From the NCBI RefSeq assembly GCF_009846755.1, contig NZ_AQOR01000035.1, positions 1 to 39,734 of the forward strand: a stretch of 39,734 bases of DNA, read 5' to 3'. Each line of letters opens with the position of its first letter. Position 1 is the first letter of the stretch. This DNA is from Alcanivorax sp. S71-1-4 (GTDB taxonomy: Bacteria; Pseudomonadota; Gammaproteobacteria; Pseudomonadales; Alcanivoracaceae). The notes beneath the pieces are model-generated. The model had not been told where the DNA came from, did no database searches, and saw only the letters and a program-made list of their open reading frames with translations. Made by a program: the position numbers and the translations under genes. Below are positions 35,624 to 39,734 of the stretch, one piece after another.

Positions 35624-35849
35624 GCTGTTTGTCCTGCCAGGCCTGCTTGTGTTCCAGGCAGCAGAAATGGCGCCCGTCATGGCGCAGGGATTCCTGTTCC
35701 GGCACGTTCAACCCGCAATGCTCACAGCGCTGCATGCGCTGGCTGTCAAGGCGTCCTGCCGGGGTACCGCGTTGGCCCAGCGCGCCGCGGATCAGGCGCC
35801 AGATCACATAAACCAGCAAGGCCAGCAACAGAATTCGAACCAGTCCCAT
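35616..35849 (-). CDS. PP0621-family small membrane/zinc-site protein
   Basis: 77 residues with one N-terminal membrane helix (LVRILLLALLVYVIWRLI) and a cytoplasmic Cys/His cluster, CEHC ... RHFCCLEH, that probably binds zinc. It matches the PP0621 family found beside pilS in pseudomonads; the function is unknown. Start at 35849 from the membrane segment, with GGAG about 10 bases upstream. First gene of the PP0621-pilS-pilR operon. Confidence 0.85.
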   Translation of the reverse strand: MGLVRILLLALLVYVIWRLIRGALGQRGTPAGRLDSQRMQRCEHCGLNVPEQESLRHDGRHFCCLEHKQAWQDKQRG

Positions 35850-35867
35850 GCCAGGGGCTCTCCGCAG

Positions 35868-35879
35868 ATAACTTGTTAT
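35868..35879. promoter_or_regulatory. Short palindrome upstream of the PP0621-pilS-pilR operon
   Basis: ATAAC (35868-35872) and GTTAT (35875-35879) with centre TT lie 19 bp before the first start codon of the operon, in the 170-bp divergent gap with nadE. It may be an operator or part of an AT-rich promoter. It is short enough to be chance. Confidence 0.25.
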
Positions 35880-35979
35880 GATGAGGGCTGCCCAGGGTGG
35901 GCCGCGCAGGCCATAGGTTCCATGGAACCGGCGGCCGCTGCAAGTCTGGGACAGGGCGGCATTTCTGCAGACGGCGGAG

Positions 35980-35985
35980 TACAAT
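35980..35985 (+). promoter_or_regulatory. Possible -10 box of nadE
   Basis: TACAAT lies 34 bp before the nadE ATG. No convincing -35 is present at 16-18 bp. Confidence 0.3.
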
Positions 35986-36019
35986 CCCCGCTTCCACTGA
36001 AGGCAAAGGCAGGTTCAGG

Positions 36020-37645
36020 ATGCGAGTGGTCATTGCCCAGCGCAACATGCTGGTTGGCGATATCGAGGGAAATGCCGTGAAGATCGTTGCGGCGGCCAAT
36101 GAGGCTCGGCGGCTGCTGGGCGCGGATCTGGTGCTGTTCCCCGAGCTGGCACTCACCGGCTACCCGCCGGAGGACCTGTTACTGCGGCCGAGCCTGAATA
36201 CCCGTGTCGTCGATGCACTGGCGGAGATTGCGGCGCACACCGAGGTGCCGCTGGTGCTGGGCTACCCCGGCGTGCGCAACGGCGTGCGCTACAACGTGGC
36301 CGGGCTGATCCGCCCCGGCGAGGCGGCCCCGGCACTCGAATACTTCAAGCAATGCCTGCCGAACTACCGTGTCTTCGACGAGAAACGGTATTTTCAGCCG
36401 GGCGACCAGGCGCGTGTATTCGAACTGGCCGGTGTCAGGATTGGCGTCACCATCTGCGAGGACATCTGGCATGCCGGCCCGGTGGCCGCCGCGCGTGCTG
36501 CCGGGGCTGAACTGATCCTGAACCTGAACGCCTCGCCCTTCCGGGCCGACAAGCATGCCGAGCGCATGGACCACGTCTGCGCCCGTGCCCGGGATAATCA
36601 ATTGCCGGTCATCTATGCCAACCTGGTCGGTGGTCAGGACGAACTGGTGTTCGACGGCGGGTCCTTTGCCGTGGACGCCGCCGGCGAGGTGGTGGTGCAG
36701 GGGGGCTTCTTCGAGGAAGCCCTGATCCCGGTGGATGTGTCTCGGGACAGCGGCGAACTGAAGCTCGCCGGCGCGCGCCTGACGGTGCCGGACGAAGAAG
36801 AGCGTATCTATCGCGCTCTGGTGCTGGCGGTGCGGGACTACGTCAACAAGAACGGATTCAAGGGCGCGCTGCTGGGCCTCTCCGGCGGCATCGATTCTGC
36901 CCTGACGCTGGCCATCGCCACCGACGCGCTCGGGCCGGACCGTGTCGAAGCGGTGATGATGCCGTTTCGTTACACCGCCAGCATGAGCCGCGAGGACGCC
37001 CAGGCCCAGGCCCGGACGCTGAAAGTGAATTACCGCGAACTGTCCATCGAACCGATGTTCGACAGCTTCATGGCCACACTGGCCGAGAGCTTTGCCGGCA
37101 CGCAGCGGGACACCACCGAGGAAAACCTCCAGGCGCGCTGTCGCGGTGTGCTGTTGATGGCGCTTTCCAACAAGCTCGGCTACGTGGTGCTGACGACCGG
37201 CAATAAAAGTGAAATGGCGGTGGGCTATGCCACGCTGTACGGCGACATGGCCGGTGGCTTCTCGGTACTGAAAGACGTGTTCAAGACCTGGGTCTATCGG
37301 CTGTCGGAATACCGCAACCGCAAGGCCGGGCAGGACATCATCCCGCGCCGGGTGATTGAGCGGCCGCCGTCAGCGGAACTGGCCCCGGACCAGAAAGACC
37401 AGGACAGCCTGCCGGATTACCCGGTGCTGGATGCCATTCTGGAGCGCTACGTTGAGCAGGATTTCAGTGCCGAGGCGGTGATTCGTGCCGGCTTTGACCG
37501 GGATGAAGTGTATCGCGTGGTGCGCATGGTGGACCGCAACGAATACAAGCGCCGCCAGTCTGCCGTGGGGCCACGTGTTTCCCGCCGGGCATTCGGCAAG
37601 GACCGTCGTTACCCGATCACCAACGGCTGGCGCCCCGGCGACTGA
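36020..37645 (+). CDS. nadE: Glutamine-dependent NAD+ synthetase
   Basis: 541 residues with two domains. The N-terminal nitrilase-type glutaminase (1-250) has the Glu42-Lys110-Cys146 triad (FPELALTGYPPEDLL, YFKQCLPNY, TICEDIW). The C-terminal synthetase has the PP-loop LSGGIDS (287-293), TTGNKSEMAVGY and the KDQDSLPDYPVLDAIL segment. It makes NAD from deamido-NAD, ATP and glutamine. Start at 36020, with AGG 6 bases upstream. It sits between pilS-pilR and bamD, where Pseudomonas aeruginosa has no nadE. Confidence 0.96.
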   Translation: MRVVIAQRNMLVGDIEGNAVKIVAAANEARRLLGADLVLFPELALTGYPPEDLLLRPSLNTRVVDALAEIAAHTEVPLVLGYPGVRNGVRYNVAGLIRPGEAAPALEYFKQCLPNYRVFDEKRYFQPGDQARVFELAGVRIGVTICEDIWHAGPVAAARAAGAELILNLNASPFRADKHAERMDHVCARARDNQLPVIYANLVGGQDELVFDGGSFAVDAAGEVVVQGGFFEEALIPVDVSRDSGELKLAGARLTVPDEEERIYRALVLAVRDYVNKNGFKGALLGLSGGIDSALTLAIATDALGPDRVEAVMMPFRYTASMSREDAQAQARTLKVNYRELSIEPMFDSFMATLAESFAGTQRDTTEENLQARCRGVLLMALSNKLGYVVLTTGNKSEMAVGYATLYGDMAGGFSVLKDVFKTWVYRLSEYRNRKAGQDIIPRRVIERPPSAELAPDQKDQDSLPDYPVLDAILERYVEQDFSAEAVIRAGFDRDEVYRVVRMVDRNEYKRRQSAVGPRVSRRAFGKDRRYPITNGWRPGD

Positions 37646-37669
37646 AAACCGCCGGGGCCGAACGAACGC

Positions 37670-38491
37670 TTACAGCAGGTCGAAGGTCAGCAGGCTCAGC
37701 AGGCCGCCGTCTTCGCTCGGCCACCAGCTCAGTGCCACGCGGCCTTCATCGTTGATATAGCCACTCTGCGGCCAGTTGTGGCGCAGCACGGTCAGGCTCT
37801 TGTCCGAAAGCTGGGCCTCGCCGAGGGAGCGATAGGCGCGGCTCATGATCGCCAGCGCTTCTTCCACCGACGGCGTTTCCTGATAGTGAATCACCACTTC
37901 GCGGGCGCGGGCGGCAGCGGCGACGTAGGCGCCACGACGGGCATAGTAGCGCGCGGCGTGCAGCTCATACTCGGCCAGCTGGTTGCGGATGAACACCATC
38001 CGGGCGCGGGCGTCCGGCGAATACTGGCTGTCGGGGAAACGGCTCACCAGCTCCTGGAAATCGTTGAAGGCATCGCGCCAGGCATCCATGTCGCGGGAGG
38101 CCTTGTCGGTGCGCATGATGCGGTCAAACAGGCCGCGCTCCAGGTTGTAGTTGGACAGGCCCTTCATATACAGCACGTAGTCCAGGTGCTCGTTGGCCGG
38201 ATAATTGCGCAGAAAGCGCGTGGCCGAAGCAACCGCAGCCGGGTAGTCCAGCGCCCGGTACTGGGTGTAGATCAGGTCCAGTTGCGCCTGCTCGGCGTAG
38301 TCGCCGTAGGGAAAACGGGCTTCCAGCTCCCGCAGCTCGTCGATGGCGGTGAGGAAATTGTTGCGCTCGATCTGCTTGCGCACCTCCTCATACTGCTGGG
38401 CTTCGCTACGCTCGGGGCGTTCCTTCGGTGTGCTGGAGCAGCCACTGGCGAGCAGGGCGGCGGAGATCAGAAAAATCGTGTATGCGCGCAT
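37670..38491 (-). CDS. bamD: Outer-membrane assembly lipoprotein BamD
   Basis: A 273-residue lipoprotein of the BAM complex, which folds barrels into the outer membrane. The signal peptide ends with LLASGC (lipidated Cys18); the body is a series of TPR-like helical pairs (about 35-245): YEEVRKQIERNNFLTAIDEL, RFPYGDYAEQAQLDLIY and RFPDSQYSPDARARM. The 30-residue C-terminal extension is family-variable. It is convergent with nadE and divergent from rluD, as bamD/comL and rluD are in Pseudomonas. Confidence 0.96.
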   Translation of the reverse strand: MRAYTIFLISAALLASGCSSTPKERPERSEAQQYEEVRKQIERNNFLTAIDELRELEARFPYGDYAEQAQLDLIYTQYRALDYPAAVASATRFLRNYPANEHLDYVLYMKGLSNYNLERGLFDRIMRTDKASRDMDAWRDAFNDFQELVSRFPDSQYSPDARARMVFIRNQLAEYELHAARYYARRGAYVAAAARAREVVIHYQETPSVEEALAIMSRAYRSLGEAQLSDKSLTVLRHNWPQSGYINDEGRVALSWWPSEDGGLLSLLTFDLL

Positions 38492-38690
38492 GATGACCTG
38501 ACTTTGATTGCTGGCGTTGCCGTCGCTGGCGTTACAATGGCCGTCGCGGAAGCGGCCTATTTAAGCACATCCTGCCAGCTTCCTTAACATCCCGGAAAAA
38601 TCAGAGACTTATGGTAGTCTGCCCGGCAGACACCACATCCACGCCGGCCAACGCCGGCGATTCACAGGCAGTACCGGACGGACGACAGCT

Positions 38691-39662
38691 ATGGGACACC
38701 CCGCCACCGATAAAATTCAGCTCAGCGCCCGGGCTACCCCCGAACACGCCGGGCAACGCCTGGACCAGGTGGCCGCCGAGCTGTTCGACGGCTACTCGCG
38801 CTCGCGCCTGCAGACCTGGATCAAGAACGGCGCCCTGACCGTTAACGGCCGCCCCGGCAAGCCGAAAGACAAGCTGATCGGCAGCGAAGAGCTGGTGATT
38901 GACGCTGAACTGGAAGCCGAAGTCAGCGACACCGCCCAGCCGGTGGTGCTGCCGATTGTCTATGAAGACGAACACCTGATCGTCATCAACAAGCCGGCCG
39001 GGCTGGTGGTGCACCCGGCCGCCGGCCATCACGACGGCACCCTGCTCAACGGCCTGCTGCACCTGGACGAGCGCCAGGCCAGCCTGCCGCGTGCCGGCAT
39101 CGTGCACCGCCTGGACCGCGACACCACCGGCCTGATGGTGGTGGCCCGCACGCTGGAGGCCCATGCGTCCCTGGTGGAGCAGCTGCAGGACAAATCCCTG
39201 TACCGCGAATACGAAGCCGTGGCTGTGGGCGTGATGACCGGCGGCGGCACCGTGAATGCGCGCATTGGCCGCCATCCCCAGGATCGCAAGCGACAGGCGG
39301 TGGTCGAGAGCGGCAAGAACGCCGTGACGCACTACCGTCTGATCCAGCGGTTCCGGGGCCACACCCACATTCGTGTGCAACTCGAAACCGGCCGCACCCA
39401 CCAGATCCGCGTGCACATGGCCCACGTGCGCTACCCGCTGGTGGGCGACCCGGTCTACGGTGGCCGCATGCGGCTGCCCGCCGGCGCATCACCCGAGTTG
39501 CGCGAGGCCCTGCAAGGCTTCCGCCGCCAGGCACTGCACGCCCGCAAGCTGGGGCTGATCCACCCGGAGAGCGGCGAATACATGGAATTCGAAGCGCCGC
39601 TGGCGGAGGATCTGAGCGCGCTGCTGGACGTATTGCGCGCCGACCTGGAATACGAACGATGA
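38691..39662 (+). CDS. rluD: 23S rRNA pseudouridine synthase RluD
   Basis: A 323-residue enzyme that makes pseudouridines in helix 69 of 23S rRNA. The N-terminal S4 RNA-binding domain spans about 18-75; the catalytic motif is HRLDRDTTG with Asp142; and HQIRVHMAHVRYPLVGDPVYGG is the conserved C-terminal block. Start at 38691, consistent with family length. The 199-bp gap with bamD contains TTGCTG-19-TACAAT (38508-38538), a weak promoter candidate. Its stop overlaps the pgeF start (ATGA). Confidence 0.96.
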   Translation: MGHPATDKIQLSARATPEHAGQRLDQVAAELFDGYSRSRLQTWIKNGALTVNGRPGKPKDKLIGSEELVIDAELEAEVSDTAQPVVLPIVYEDEHLIVINKPAGLVVHPAAGHHDGTLLNGLLHLDERQASLPRAGIVHRLDRDTTGLMVVARTLEAHASLVEQLQDKSLYREYEAVAVGVMTGGGTVNARIGRHPQDRKRQAVVESGKNAVTHYRLIQRFRGHTHIRVQLETGRTHQIRVHMAHVRYPLVGDPVYGGRMRLPAGASPELREALQGFRRQALHARKLGLIHPESGEYMEFEAPLAEDLSALLDVLRADLEYER

Positions 39663-39734
39663 ACCCGCGCCACCCGAAGGAAGGCTTGCCGGCCCTGGCA
39701 GACTGGCTCACGCCGGACTGGCAGCCGCACCCTC
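39659..39734 (+). CDS. pgeF: Peptidoglycan editing factor PgeF, 5' end only
   Basis: The ATG at 39659 overlaps the rluD stop by 4 bases. The visible 25 codons (MNPRHPKEGLPALADWLTPD and WQPHP) fit the start of the YfiH/PgeF family, where a LTPDWPAP-like segment precedes the purine-nucleosidase/laccase-fold domain. The gene order rluD-pgeF is standard. It is cut off by the window end. Confidence 0.75.
   Translation, partial: MNPRHPKEGLPALADWLTPDWQPHP

Overview
The window is a high-GC chromosomal segment from a gammaproteobacterium. Protein signatures and gene order point to the Pseudomonadales/Oceanospirillales side, and an Alcanivorax-like organism is my best guess (inference). The right-hand two thirds follows, with insertions, a block that from memory is shared with Pseudomonas aeruginosa (about PA4543-PA4569): ispB / rplU-rpmA-obgE-proB / rpsT / murJ-ribF-ileS-lspA-fkpB-ispH / type IV minor pilin operon / fimT-thiO-pilR-pilS / bamD / rluD-pgeF. 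Three insertions into that order stand out: a FicTA toxin-antitoxin pair between proB and rpsT, nadE between the PP0621-pilS-pilR operon and bamD, and no pilY2-like gene between pilY1 and pilE.

Layout. 1-3.3 kb: a 7TMR-DISM hybrid histidine kinase (minus), divergent from a small outer-membrane beta-barrel protein (plus), with a strong dyad inside the kinase promoter. 3.3-6.3 kb: an ABC1/UbiB-like kinase, a phasin and two small proteins I do not recognise. 6.4-8.5 kb: an HSDL2-like SDR, divergent from an AraC-type regulator. 8.5-11.3 kb: a HIT protein and a CPXCG zinc-ribbon protein facing an ispB-yajG-Rdx operon; the two groups converge on a REPIN-like palindromic element. 11.3-15.7 kb: ribosomal proteins L21 and L27, the GTPase ObgE, ProB, then FicTA. 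15.7-23.6 kb: rpsT (minus) and the envelope/translation/isoprenoid run murJ, ribF, ileS, lspA, fkpB, ispH. 23.8-31.5 kb: type IV pilus minor pilins and the tip adhesin PilY1, packed as fimU-pilV-pilW-pilX-pilY1 with TGATG stop/start overlaps, then pilE, with fimT on the opposite strand. 31.6-35.9 kb: thiO, then pilR-pilS and a PP0621-type gene. 36.0-39.7 kb: nadE, bamD, rluD and the first 76 bases of pgeF.

How they fit together. PilS/PilR, the minor pilins, PilY1, PilE and FimT make a type IV pilus regulation and tip-complex cluster. IspB and IspH bracket isoprenoid and quinone-tail synthesis. LspA, BamD, YajG and MurJ serve the envelope. The phasin suggests polyhydroxyalkanoate storage.

The most distinctive items are: (1) a Fic toxin with an intact active site whose only plausible start is a CTG overlapping the antitoxin stop, so standard gene callers would truncate it; (2) a PilY1 whose von Willebrand A domain is split by about 440 residues holding two related beta-rich modules; (3) a 251-bp GTAG-headed REP doublet; (4) a perfect 9-bp dyad between the -35 and -10 of the hybrid kinase promoter; (5) thiO and pilR sharing 37 bp tail to tail. 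No tRNA, rRNA, CRISPR array, prophage or intact transposase gene was seen.
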